A stretch of 64,000 nt of DNA from Eubacteriales bacterium (GTDB lineage Bacteria > Bacillota > Clostridia > Oscillospirales > Oscillospiraceae). The stretch covers positions 34,691-98,690 of the forward strand of contig JAUNNH010000007.1 in assembly GCA_030531505.1 (NCBI GenBank), read 5' to 3'. The translations under genes were made by a program, and so were the position numbers. Positions 8,926-17,127 of the stretch are shown here, piece after piece; the first letter of the stretch is position 1; each line of letters begins with the position of its first letter. Under the pieces are notes generated by a model, which saw only the letters and a program-made list of their open reading frames with translations, was not told the DNA's origin and made no database searches.

Positions 8926-9981
8926 ATGGAAATAAACAGCAGTAAGCTATGGTTGTCTGATCTGGATGAAGTAATCGCATCAATGCCCAATCTGAACAAA
9001 CTGTCGGGAAAACGCATAATGGTTACCGGCTGTACAGGGCTTATCTGCTCAGCCGTAGTTGATCTCTTGATTCGGTGGAATGAAACGCATGCTGAAAAAA
9101 TAATAATTGTTGCAGCAGGAAGAAACCCTGGCAGGATCACTGCCCGTTTCAAACCGTATGACAGGCAGGAGTGGTTCGTACCTGTTCAATACGACGCATC
9201 TTCTACAGAGAATGAACTGAATTTCCCGTGTGATTATATCATCCATGGTGCGAGCAATGCATCGCCAAACAGAATTATCAAAGAACCCGTTGAAACGATG
9301 CTCAGCAATTTCCTCGGTTTGAAGCTTCTCTTAGATTACGCGAAGGCGCGGGGAAGTAAACGAGTTTTGTATATTTCCAGCTCTGAAATCTATGGAAAGA
9401 AAAACGACAACCTGCCATTTAAGTCGGATGAGTATGGATATATCGATCTGCTCAATGCGCGCAACTCTTATTCTGTCGGAAAGAGAGCGGCAGAAACTCT
9501 TTGTGCCTCCTATGCCGCAGAATATGGTGTGGAGTCAGTGATCGTTCGACCGGGACATATCTATGGCCCCACAGCAACGGAATCGGATAACCGTGTTTCT
9601 TCTGCGTGGGCCTATGCCGTGGCTCATGGAGAAGACATCGTGATGAAGAGTGATGGCACACAGATAAGGAGCTATTGCTACTGTCTCGATTGTGCTGGCG
9701 CAATTCTGCAAGTATTGCTATATGGAGAAAATACGCACGCTTATAACATCTCGAACCCGAACTCTATCATCACCATCCGTCAGATGGCAGAAATCCTTGC
9801 CAAAGCTGGCGGCACTTGTCTGCGGATAGAGCTTCCAACGGTTGACGAAAGAAAAAGCTTTAATCCCATGAGCAACTCATCGTTGGACAGCAGCGATCTG
9901 CAAGGCCTTGGCTGGGAGGGACTGTTCGATGCAGAGAGAGGCCTTGCGCATACTGTCGCAATTCTGAAAGAAATATCTTAA
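8926..9981 (+). CDS. NAD-dependent epimerase/dehydratase (extended SDR)
   Basis: A 351-residue extended short-chain dehydrogenase with a Rossmann start MVTGCTGLIC, SSSEIYGK for the catalytic Ser and YSVGKRAAE for the Tyr-Lys pair. The third glycine of the usual GxxGxxG loop is replaced by Cys, so cofactor binding may be altered though probably kept. VRPGHIYGP and the C-terminal sugar-nucleotide domain are typical. It begins four bases after the cytidylyltransferase stop, so the two are co-transcribed and may act on the same CDP-linked compound. That pairing is inference. Confidence 0.82.
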   Translation: MEINSSKLWLSDLDEVIASMPNLNKLSGKRIMVTGCTGLICSAVVDLLIRWNETHAEKIIIVAAGRNPGRITARFKPYDRQEWFVPVQYDASSTENELNFPCDYIIHGASNASPNRIIKEPVETMLSNFLGLKLLLDYAKARGSKRVLYISSSEIYGKKNDNLPFKSDEYGYIDLLNARNSYSVGKRAAETLCASYAAEYGVESVIVRPGHIYGPTATESDNRVSSAWAYAVAHGEDIVMKSDGTQIRSYCYCLDCAGAILQVLLYGENTHAYNISNPNSIITIRQMAEILAKAGGTCLRIELPTVDERKSFNPMSNSSLDSSDLQGLGWEGLFDAERGLAHTVAILKEIS

Positions 9982-9990
9982 AGGACAAAA

Positions 9991-10694
9991 ATGATGTTGG
10001 AAGAACTAAAGAGCAGGTGTGCCATGCAAATCTTGAACTGGTCCGACGCGGGATTGTGATCTATTCCTGGGGAAATGTCAGCGGCGTTGACAGAGAACAG
10101 GGGCTGATGGTCATCAAACCCTCAGGTATGGCGTATGACGGCATAAAACCGGAGGACATGGTTGTGGTCGACCTGGAGACCGGAGAAACTGTGGAGGGCA
10201 AATGAAAGCCTTCTTCTGATACCAAAACACACTTGGAACTGTATCGGGAGTTTCCCAAACTAGGCGGCATTGCCCATACCCATTCGGTAAATGCTGTGGC
10301 TTTTGCCCAGGCAGGGCGGGATATCCCGGCACTCGGGACAACACATGCTGATTACTTCTATGGGCCGATTCCCTGCACGCGGGGGTTGACGCAGGAAGAG
10401 GTCACAGAGGCTTATGAACGCAATACCGGAAAGGTCATTATAGACTGTTTTCTGGAATGCGGGATTGATCCAATGGAAGTGCCCGGTGTGGTTGTGAAAA
10501 ACCATGGACCGTTCAGCTGGGGAGGAAATGCAGATGCCGCCGTGTGCTGTGCGGTCGTGATAGAAACTGTGGCGGAGATGGCGTTGAAGACGCTGCTGCT
10601 CAATCCGAGTGCATCTATGGCACAGTTCGTTCTCGATAAACACTATTTGAGGAAGCATGGCCCGGCTGCATACTATGGGCAGAAAAAGGCATAG
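9991..10694 (+). pseudogene. araD: L-ribulose-5-phosphate 4-epimerase (araD), broken by a frameshift and a stop
   Basis: The sequence encodes a class II aldolase-fold epimerase: MLEELK, then [40 protein letters not shown] (zinc ligands), [15 protein letters not shown] and GPAAYYGQ. Two lesions interrupt it. One base is missing in the A-run at 10008-10010 soon after the start, and an in-frame TGA at 10203-10205 lies before KPSSDT. Everything else is well preserved, which suggests recent decay or sequencing error in a homopolymer. It starts only 9 bases after the SDR gene. The reaction (L-ribulose-5-phosphate to D-xylulose-5-phosphate) has no clear place in this cluster. Confidence 0.85.
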
Positions 10695-10759
10695 CCCAGC
10701 TAAGATGCTGAAATAAACAGACACAAGGGAAAAAACACCTGTAAAGAAAAAGTGAAACT

Positions 10760-10870
10760 ATGTTAAACAAACTGAAACAACACCAGTTTCTCTTTGAGGA
10801 ACTGGTAAAGTGCGACTATAAGAAGCGCAAGAGGAGATTTCATAGAACTTCTTATCAGGGAACAACATAG
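10760..10870 (+). pseudogene. Orphan copy of the start of the ABC permease gene
   Basis: A 36-codon frame from ATG 10760 to TAG 10868-10870 encodes MLNKLKQHQFLFEELVK and then degenerates. It matches the first residues of the complete permease at 12571. Thirty-five bases are identical (10766-10800 against 12586-12620), and similarity fades over about 30 more. The remnant lies on the far side of the GtrII-like gene, as if that gene had been inserted at the front of the exporter operon and duplicated its edge. Confidence 0.8.
10766..10800 (+). repeat. 35-bp direct repeat, copy 1 (orphan permease 5' end)
   Basis: These bases are identical to 12586-12620 and lie 1,820 bases upstream of that copy. 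The two copies bracket the GtrII-like gene and mark the likely recombination edges. Confidence 0.9.
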
Positions 10871-10965
10871 TGTTTTGACATAATAAAACGCAATATATGC
10901 TTCGCGAGTTGAATATACAGGATTGAAATCTTTTTCCGTTCCGTATAAAGGAGAACAGGACACAA

Positions 10966-12135
10966 ATGGTGAATGAGTCAAAAGAGAAAAGTGCGATTCC
11001 ATCGCAGCAGTTAGATGACATAAATACTATAGTTCATCTACTGACTAAGGAGATATCGTGGAACCGTTCTACGAGATTGCATGTTTTTTTCGGAACGCTT
11101 ATATTTGCGCTTGCTTTCCATTTTCAGGCATATACATGGTATTATTTGGGACATGACGCCTCGCGCTTTTATAACCATGATGTGAATTGGGATATTGTAA
11201 CAGGGCGATTTGGCAGTGTTTATATTAAAGGCCTGTATAATTTCCTGCAAGCACCTTATCTGATTGGCGTTATCAGTTCATGCTTCACAGCCATTACAAT
11301 ACTTCTCCTGATTCGATTACTGAATATAAAGACGTTATCCGGAGTCGCCATGCTGACAACTTGCATAATTGCATGGCCGTCTTACATCTCGCAGCACACG
11401 TATTTATACATGCTGCCGCAGTTTTCGTTTTCAGGCATGAGCAGCGTGCTGGCTGTGTACATAATGGACAAATACGACAGGAAAAAAGAACTTGTCTATT
11501 ACAGCATGGCATTACCGGCTCTGATTGCATCATTAGCTACCTATCAGGTAAATATTGGAGTAGCAGCCGGCTTGCTGTTGATTTGCATCGTCATAAAAAG
11601 TATGGAAAGAACAGAACTAAAGGCCATTATAATTTATGGCTTTAAGGGGCTGCTGGTACTGCTGGCCAGTTTGGTCGTCTATTATGTCCTGTGGCAATAT
11701 TTGATTGATTCAAATGGCTTAGTAAGGACAGGTTATAGAAATATGGACCAATCAGCCGCTGACTCGATTATCGTGATCCTGCGTGGGGTCGGTGCTGTAT
11801 ATGCTTATGTGTTCAATTGGTTCATCGCGTTTAAGCCGCTATACATCCCAGCCGTTATCAGACGTGTCTATGGCATCTTATTTTGCTTATGTGGTATACA
11901 TGTTTTTTATCTGACAGTAAAGAAGGAAAATACTCAGCATAGATTCGCTTGGCTTATCTTAGAAATCGTCTGCTTTTTGTTGTTGCCAATCGCCATGAAC
12001 GCAGGGCAATTTCTCAACCCATCGGATAAACCATACGCGGCCATGTTGGGGGGAATGCTTCTCCCAATATTTCTGATGATTACCTGCATAGATCGTTTTC
12101 CACAATTTTCCCCCCCCCCCAAAAAAAGACAATGA
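10966..12135 (+). CDS. GtrII-like membrane glucosyltransferase, N-terminal part ending at a C11A7 tract
   Basis: A 389-residue polytopic membrane protein with an amphipathic start, then about ten hydrophobic helices. The loop YYLGHDASRFYNHDVNWDIVTGRFG resembles the acidic first loop of GtrII-type (Glucos_trans_II) proteins, which modify O-antigen-like polymers outside the cell. The frame ends abruptly in FSPPPKKRQ after eleven C (12110-12120) and seven A (12121-12127). The missing C-terminal domain continues in the next frame from 12132. One extra C or A would join both into a protein of about 533 residues, a normal family length. As written, the two frames overlap by ATGA and might be coupled. 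Confidence 0.75.
   Translation: MVNESKEKSAIPSQQLDDINTIVHLLTKEISWNRSTRLHVFFGTLIFALAFHFQAYTWYYLGHDASRFYNHDVNWDIVTGRFGSVYIKGLYNFLQAPYLIGVISSCFTAITILLLIRLLNIKTLSGVAMLTTCIIAWPSYISQHTYLYMLPQFSFSGMSSVLAVYIMDKYDRKKELVYYSMALPALIASLATYQVNIGVAAGLLLICIVIKSMERTELKAIIIYGFKGLLVLLASLVVYYVLWQYLIDSNGLVRTGYRNMDQSAADSIIVILRGVGAVYAYVFNWFIAFKPLYIPAVIRRVYGILFCLCGIHVFYLTVKKENTQHRFAWLILEIVCFLLLPIAMNAGQFLNPSDKPYAAMLGGMLLPIFLMITCIDRFPQFSPPPKKRQ
12110..12127 (+). repeat. C11A7 homopolymer tract splitting the GtrII-like gene
   Basis: Eleven consecutive C and then seven A lie inside the coding region, at the exact point where the frame switches. Adding one base restores a single frame across the tract. Such tracts are prone to slipped-strand mutation and also to sequencing error. 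Confidence 0.9.
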
Positions 12136-12563
12136 ATGCGTTTGCTGCTGCAGTATGTATCCTGTGTATTTCAATAGGAGTAATAGGGTTCTATAACACA
12201 AATGCTGTGCAATTAAAGCTTCGCTTAAACCAATTCCGCGCTGAAAGCGAATTAACACAGATGATGTCCAGGATCAGTGCTGAACCGGAATATCAGCTTG
12301 ATACACCGGTCGCTATTGTCTTGGGCAATCTAAATACCAGTGTTTACGAAGGATTCGAAACAGTAGAAGGATTAGGGCAGCAGTCAGCGGTGGATTACAA
12401 TATATCGTTATATATTCAGTTACGTCAAATGGTACCGGGCATCCGACTGGTCTACCCGGATGCGCTTTTGGATAACCCAGCAGTGCAGCAATTAGAGGAA
12501 CTGCCGTCACATAATTGCCTTACATGGGTCGATGGGACAGTAGTTATAAAAATTCCGAGGTAA
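12132..12563 (+). CDS. GtrII-like protein, C-terminal part in the shifted frame
   Basis: This 143-residue frame opens with the last transmembrane helix (AAAVCILCISIGVIGFY) and continues as an extracytoplasmic domain of about 110 residues. It contains LDTPVAIVLGN and SVDYNISLY-type segments like those at the end of GtrII-family proteins. It has no convincing ribosome binding site of its own; the ATG overlaps the upstream TGA. It is best read as the 3' part of the gene that begins at 10966, separated by a one-base length difference in the C11A7 tract. Confidence 0.7.
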   Translation: MNAFAAAVCILCISIGVIGFYNTNAVQLKLRLNQFRAESELTQMMSRISAEPEYQLDTPVAIVLGNLNTSVYEGFETVEGLGQQSAVDYNISLYIQLRQMVPGIRLVYPDALLDNPAVQQLEELPSHNCLTWVDGTVVIKIPR

Positions 12564-12570
12564 CAGAAAA

Positions 12571-13347
12571 ATGAATAGACTACTCAACAAACTGAAACAA
12601 CACCAGTTTCTCTTTGAGGAGCTTGTAAAACGCGATTTTAAGAAAAAGTACAAAGGGACATTTCTCGGCATGGGATGGAGTATCCTTTCTCCACTCCTGA
12701 CTTTGCTCGTGATGAAGCTTGTCTTTTCCGTGTTCTTTGCGTCAAATGTTGAACATATTACAACGTATATTTTTACCGGTAATATTGTCTTTATGTTTTT
12801 TAATGAAGCAACCAGTCAGGGAATGACATCTCTGATCAGCAATGCCAGCATTTTTACTAAGGTCAACGTTCCTAAATACCTGTTTCTCCTTTCAAAAAAT
12901 GTACAGACACTGATTAATTTTAGCCTTACTCTGATCCTTTTGGCTATATTTTGTGTTCTGGATCATATCGCGTTTACCTGGAAAATTGTTCTGCTTGTAT
13001 ACCCTATTGTCCTGCTGGTTCTATTTAATCTTGGGGTTAGCCTAATACTGTCTGCGCTGTATGTCTTTTTCCGGGATATGCAGTATTTGTGGAGCTTCTT
13101 TACAATGCTGCTGATGTATACCTCTGCTATTTTTTATTCCATCGACCGATATTCACCGACGGTGCAGAATATGTTCCTGGCAAATCCAATCTATCTTTTT
13201 ATTCGATACTTCAGAAAGATTTTGATCGACGCTTCAATACCGTCTTTCGGATACCATCTGTTGATGCTTTTTGATGTCGTTGTCGTACTCAGTGTTGGCT
13301 GCTTGATCTACAAAAAGAACAACACTAAATTCCTGTACTATGTCTGA
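12571..13347 (+). CDS. ABC-2 type polysaccharide/teichoic acid export permease (Wzm/TagG-like)
   Basis: A 258-residue protein with six hydrophobic helices. The N-terminal cytoplasmic stretch (residues 1-30) contains FEELVKRDFKKKYKGTFLGMGWSILSPL, in pieces typical of the TagG/RfbA family. With the ATPase encoded 9 bases downstream it would export the finished lipid-linked polymer. The first 35 coding bases from 12586 are duplicated at 10766. It starts 7 bases after the GtrII-like frame. Confidence 0.92.
   Translation: MNRLLNKLKQHQFLFEELVKRDFKKKYKGTFLGMGWSILSPLLTLLVMKLVFSVFFASNVEHITTYIFTGNIVFMFFNEATSQGMTSLISNASIFTKVNVPKYLFLLSKNVQTLINFSLTLILLAIFCVLDHIAFTWKIVLLVYPIVLLVLFNLGVSLILSALYVFFRDMQYLWSFFTMLLMYTSAIFYSIDRYSPTVQNMFLANPIYLFIRYFRKILIDASIPSFGYHLLMLFDVVVVLSVGCLIYKKNNTKFLYYV
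12586..12620 (+). repeat. 35-bp direct repeat, copy 2 (start of intact permease gene)
   Basis: Identical to 10766-10800. This copy lies inside the functional permease gene, five codons after its start. Confidence 0.9.
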
Positions 13348-13356
13348 GGTAGCGCC

Positions 13357-14106
13357 ATGAGTATTTTGGAAGCAAAAAATGTATCTATAAGATACATTAC
13401 CGGCGACTTTAAGGACATAGGACTCAAGGAGTATGTTCTGCGCCGTATCCGAAATGATTATCATGTTACAGAGTTCTGGGCCGACAGAGATGTAAGCTTT
13501 ACGTTAGAGCGCGGTGAAATGTTGGGCATTATCGGTTCCAACGGCGCGGGTAAATCTACGCTTTTAAAAGCTGTTTCCGGCATCATGGAGCCTACTAAAG
13601 GCAGCATTCACCGCGAGGGGAGTATCGCGGCGTTATTGGAACTTGCCAGCGGCTTTGACGGCGAATTGACTGTAAAGGAAAACGCTTATCTGCGCGGTGC
13701 CATGCTTGGCTATACCCGCAAATTTATGGATGATACCTATCAGCAAATCATTGATTTCGCCGAGCTGCAGAAGTTTGAGGACAGGCCATTCAAGCAACTC
13801 TCGTCTGGGATGAAGTCCCGCTTGGCTTTCTCAATCGCCTGTTTAGTGAAACCGGATATCCTTATTCTAGATGAGGTCTTGTCTGTCGGTGACGGGGCCT
13901 TTCGTAAAAAGAGTGAGGAAAAAATGCGTGAAATAATCAATGGCGGTGCGACTACGATTCTGGTGTCGCACTCTCTGGAACAAGTGCGTATGATGTGCAC
14001 AAAAGTTCTCTGGCTGCATAAGGGAAGACAGATTGACTTGAGCACGGACATAAATAACGTATGCGACCGTTATCAGCAATTTCTGGAGGGAAAGCTAAAA
14101 CTGTGA
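13357..14106 (+). CDS. ABC polysaccharide/teichoic acid export ATPase (Wzt/TagH-like)
   Basis: A 249-residue ATPase with Walker A GSNGAGKST, signature LSSGMKSRL, Walker B ILILDE and the switch VSHS. The N-terminal extension before the Walker A site (ISIRYITGDFKDIGLKEY) is typical of the polysaccharide and teichoic acid exporter class. It stops at about 250 residues, so it lacks the C-terminal carbohydrate-binding domain of long Wzt proteins. The exporter therefore probably does not select on a chain-terminal modification. It forms the pair with the permease at 12571 and is the last intact gene of the cluster. Confidence 0.92.
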   Translation: MSILEAKNVSIRYITGDFKDIGLKEYVLRRIRNDYHVTEFWADRDVSFTLERGEMLGIIGSNGAGKSTLLKAVSGIMEPTKGSIHREGSIAALLELASGFDGELTVKENAYLRGAMLGYTRKFMDDTYQQIIDFAELQKFEDRPFKQLSSGMKSRLAFSIACLVKPDILILDEVLSVGDGAFRKKSEEKMREIINGGATTILVSHSLEQVRMMCTKVLWLHKGRQIDLSTDINNVCDRYQQFLEGKLKL

Positions 14107-14114
14107 AATGATGA

Positions 14115-14780
14115 GAACAGAATAAACCTTGCCAGTACCTTATCCTCGACGCTAGATTTACCAGCAGTACTCGAACAGGATTTGTTGCTGGTATTCTCAA
14201 TCGTTATGATGCAAAAATATTTGTTTTACCTCTACTTATCTATACTTTCTATGCATTTGTTCCTCCTCTGCTGAATGTTATATTTCGTGCTTATGCCATG
14301 GATACTGTATCCAAACAATTCTCATATGGCTTCAGTGGGGGAGAATATGGGTATGGATACTTTATCCGCGAGGCATGCGGAGCAGAGTTTAAGATCTACG
14401 GAGGCTGTGATGAGCTTGGGTCTTCCAATATTGCGCTCGGCGTAGACGGTGTGATCGGCTCCTTCTATAACTGTATCCCGGATCTTTATAAAAGAATCTG
14501 GGATGCAGTTAAAGCCTCAGATGTGCAGACGGCGACCGAACTCCAGCGCAAAGCCTTGAAGATCATTACAACAGGTGTGAATAACGGCAGCATGATGGCC
14601 TGCCTCAAGCTCTGGTTAAGGGCGGCCGGTGTTCCTGCCGGCTACGCGAGAAGGCCGTTCACGAATTTTACGCAAGAGGAACGGGATGGGCTTGTCCGGG
14701 CGCTGTTGAAAATTGATGAGAAAGAAAACCTTAAGCTGGCAATCGCAGACCGAATCCGCAGACAGCATTCCCTTATCTAG
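14115..14780 (+). pseudogene. DapA/NanA-family lyase 3' remnant fused to an unrelated membrane segment
   Basis: From about 14370 the frame encodes the C-terminal half of a dihydrodipicolinate synthase/N-acetylneuraminate lyase protein (KIYGGCDELG, LGVDGVIGSFYNCIPDLY, ending in a helical domain). The N-terminal half with the Schiff-base lysine is missing. Upstream in the same frame, without stop from 14115, is a hydrophobic stretch (IFVLPLLIYTFYAFVPPLL) that does not belong to this family. No start with a ribosome binding site is visible; the first ATG is at 14298. This is a chimera of two gene scraps at the end of the polysaccharide cluster. Confidence 0.72.
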
Positions 14781-14858
14781 CGGAAACCTTCGTTTCCTCC
14801 CGGCAGAATGATCCGTCATGCGCCGGGAAGCCGCCTACCGGCTATGAGAAAATGAAAA

Positions 14859-14911
14859 GGGGCTCTCATAGACTTTCATCGAGGTGATGAGTCTATGAGA
14901 GTCCCTTCTTT
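14859..14911 (+). terminator. Bidirectional intrinsic terminator closing the polysaccharide cluster
   Basis: A 16-bp stem (14859-14874 with 14890-14905, one G-T pair) encloses a 15-base loop. T-rich sequence follows on the + strand (14906-14911) and, read in reverse, also on the - strand (14851-14858). It lies between the converging polysaccharide cluster and the phosphoglycosyltransferase gene. I see nothing else convincing between 14,912 and 15,158. Confidence 0.85.
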
Positions 14912-15158
14912 TATGCCTGGCATACCATTGACAGCCAGGAAGTCTTATGGACCAGGAAAGATAGACGCGGATGAGTTTCCGATCCGGGGCATACAGACGC
15001 GGCGAAAGCACCGGAAACGGAGGCAGCGTGCGGCCGACGGCAAGAGCGACAGACCGTTTGTGATGTGCAGGTGTGCGGAGTATGCCGGCAAGCCACGGAC
15101 CTGCTTCATACGGTTTTCGGAAGACAACAAGGACGGCCGGGTTTGATCGTTCCGAGCG

Positions 15159-16583
15159 CTACTTCTGCAAGACGGCCTCCTGCTCATCGGTCTGCCGTGC
15201 ACTGGTTTCTTCCTGATTGATAAAGCCGCCCAAAAGCGTCTGAAACAAAATCTTTACATCCAGCCATGGACTCCAGTTCTCAATGTACCAGATGTCATAC
15301 TTGACCCGGTCTTCGATCGAGGTGTCACCGCGCAGGCCGTGGACTTGTGCCCAGCCAGTCATCCCGGGACGCACCTGCTGGCGCACCAGATAGAGCGGCA
15401 CCGACTCTTTGAACTGATAGACAAAATACGGCAGCTCCGGCCGGGGGCCAACCAAACTCATATCCCCCTTCAAAACATTGATGAGCTGGGGAAGCTCGTC
15501 GATGCTGTATTTGCGGATAAAGCTTCCGAAGCGTGTGCGTCGGGGATCGGTGCTTTTGCTCCAGGCTGTGTTCTCCTCCGCATTTACCCGCATGCTGCGG
15601 AATTTTAGCATGACGAACTCTTTTTTGTTTAGCCCCACCCGGCACTGTCGAAAGAAGATCGGTCCGGGACTCCCCAGCTTTACGCCAACTGCGGTCGCCA
15701 GCATGAGGGGACTGAGCAGGAGCAGCAGAATAGCGGAACCCAGGATATCAGCTCCGCGCTTCAAAGCGGCCATCGCTAGATTGTCCAGCGGTGTGGCACG
15801 CAAATCAATCAGGATGGAATGGCCGACCGTCTCAATGGTCGGATGTCCGGGGAAATAGCGGCGGTAGAACGGGATCATGAAGACGCGCAAGCCCTCTTTG
15901 CCCGCTGTGTTCAGGACATCCTGAATATAATCCGTCTCGTTCGCCTCCAGCGCGACAACGATCTCCTCGCATGCTACGCTCTCCAGCACTTCCTCAATGG
16001 CATCCAAAGAACCAAGGTACGTTCCCAGAGAGGCTCTCACATCATTTCCCACATAGCCGATCACCCGGCGGCCATAATGAGGATATTCAAATATATCCGT
16101 CAGATAATCCTCTGCCAGTTTGCCGCTCCCGATGAGAATCACACGCTGCACCCCGATGCCTTGCTGATACCGTCTGCGCATGATGACCCGCCAGATAATC
16201 CGCTTTACACATAGCGCTGCAGTGGAGATGATGCCGAAGAGCCCAAGGGTGACACGTGAGAAATCGCCGAAGCGAAGCAGATACAGAACACTTCCCAAGG
16301 CCACGATCGCAATCAGATTCAGCAGAACGAGCTTGGACAGCTCCCGCCCGAGCCTGAGGCGATGGACCGGTATATACAGATGGAAGAGATAGAAAAGTGC
16401 GACCGTACAAAGGCTGTAAAACACGATCAGCCATGAGGTTGACACGCTGTAGTTGACCGGATTGGGCACACCGTTCATCAGAGGAAACCGGATAAAAACA
16501 CTGCACCGGTAGGAGACAAACAGTATTCCGGCTTCCAGCAGCATATTCAGCAATACCTTGATGCGTCTGTTTCTCTGCAGCAT
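15159..16583 (-). CDS. Polyprenyl glycosylphosphotransferase (WbaP/CpsE-like initiating enzyme)
   Basis: A 474-residue protein with four N-terminal helices and a cytoplasmic CoA-binding-like Rossmann domain (VQRVILIGSGKLAEDYL near residue 145). A C-terminal bacterial sugar transferase domain begins after the helix at about 285. The last domain shows KFRSMRVNAE, YSIDELPQLINVLKGDMSLVGPRP in pieces and RPGMTGWAQVHG, all diagnostic. It transfers a sugar-1-phosphate to undecaprenyl phosphate to start a repeat unit, so it probably primes synthesis for the + strand cluster although it is transcribed toward it. A sigma-A-type promoter lies about 130 bases upstream. Confidence 0.93.
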   Translation of the reverse strand: MLQRNRRIKVLLNMLLEAGILFVSYRCSVFIRFPLMNGVPNPVNYSVSTSWLIVFYSLCTVALFYLFHLYIPVHRLRLGRELSKLVLLNLIAIVALGSVLYLLRFGDFSRVTLGLFGIISTAALCVKRIIWRVIMRRRYQQGIGVQRVILIGSGKLAEDYLTDIFEYPHYGRRVIGYVGNDVRASLGTYLGSLDAIEEVLESVACEEIVVALEANETDYIQDVLNTAGKEGLRVFMIPFYRRYFPGHPTIETVGHSILIDLRATPLDNLAMAALKRGADILGSAILLLLLSPLMLATAVGVKLGSPGPIFFRQCRVGLNKKEFVMLKFRSMRVNAEENTAWSKSTDPRRTRFGSFIRKYSIDELPQLINVLKGDMSLVGPRPELPYFVYQFKESVPLYLVRQQVRPGMTGWAQVHGLRGDTSIEDRVKYDIWYIENWSPWLDVKILFQTLLGGFINQEETSARQTDEQEAVLQK

Positions 16584-16623
16584 GTTCGCGATATCTCCAT
16601 TTCTGCTTTTTGGTCGGAAGAGA

Positions 16624-16687
16624 GCTTCTGTTCTGCCGCGGATATCCCGCCGCCTACGGGCACGTCTCCACAGCGCGGGACAGAAGC
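16624..16687 (-). promoter_or_regulatory. Structured 5' leader of the glycosylphosphotransferase gene
   Basis: In the - strand transcript an 8-base arm at 16687-16680 (GCTTCTGT) is perfectly complementary to 16631-16624. It encloses about 48 bases that can form further GC-rich helices. The element sits between promoter and start codon. No family is recognised; a regulatory role is inference. Confidence 0.35.
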
Positions 16688-16715
16688 CGTCGTAAAATGT
16701 CTTATAATCTATTTA

Positions 16716-16744
16716 ACTATAGCAAATGTGGTTCCTGTTTTCAA
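16716..16744 (-). promoter_or_regulatory. Sigma-A-like promoter of the glycosylphosphotransferase gene
   Basis: On the - strand a TTGAAA (-35, 16744-16739), a 17-base spacer and TATAGT (-10, 16721-16716) precede the gene at 16583. Confidence 0.65.
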
Positions 16745-17127
16745 GTTAAATGTGCATCAAAAGACACAGCACGGCGGGGGCCCTTCTGCGATAGGACGCT
16801 CGCCGCCTTGCGTTCGGCTTGCCATATACGGGGAGTCACGCTATGAGCGTGTGTGGCCTGTATCGGCACAGAGAGCAGCCGCAACCTCGCAACCGGCGGC
16901 AGAACGCAGTATCGCCGATGTCCGCGGACGGCAGATTCTTCAGAAAGGACTTTTGCAACTTGCGGATCGGATCGACCGTGGCCAGCACGACCATGACCTG
17001 GCCGGTCGAAAAGCCGCCCGGACCAGATTATACAGCAGCCTGCGGTCCGGCTGCGTTCATCAGCAAGGCGCGCGGTTTGCAAAGCGCTGTGCTTGTGCTA
17101 TACTGGCAATATAATGACTATATGATA
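16745..17127. other. Non-coding gap with no recognisable gene
   Basis: About 380 bases without a credible coding frame. Short frames exist on both strands but lack ribosome binding sites and family motifs. A small palindrome around CACGCTATGAGCGTG is the only structure I note. Confidence 0.5.

Noticed and set aside
12110-12135. Programmed ribosomal frameshift between the two GtrII-like frames
   Set aside because: Possible in principle, but there is no downstream pseudoknot or classic slippery heptamer signal beyond the homopolymer itself; tract-length variation or sequence error explains it more simply.
14895-15202. Small frames on both strands between the terminator and the glycosylphosphotransferase gene
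   Set aside because: No ribosome binding site, Arg-rich random-looking composition, and position directly after a bidirectional terminator.
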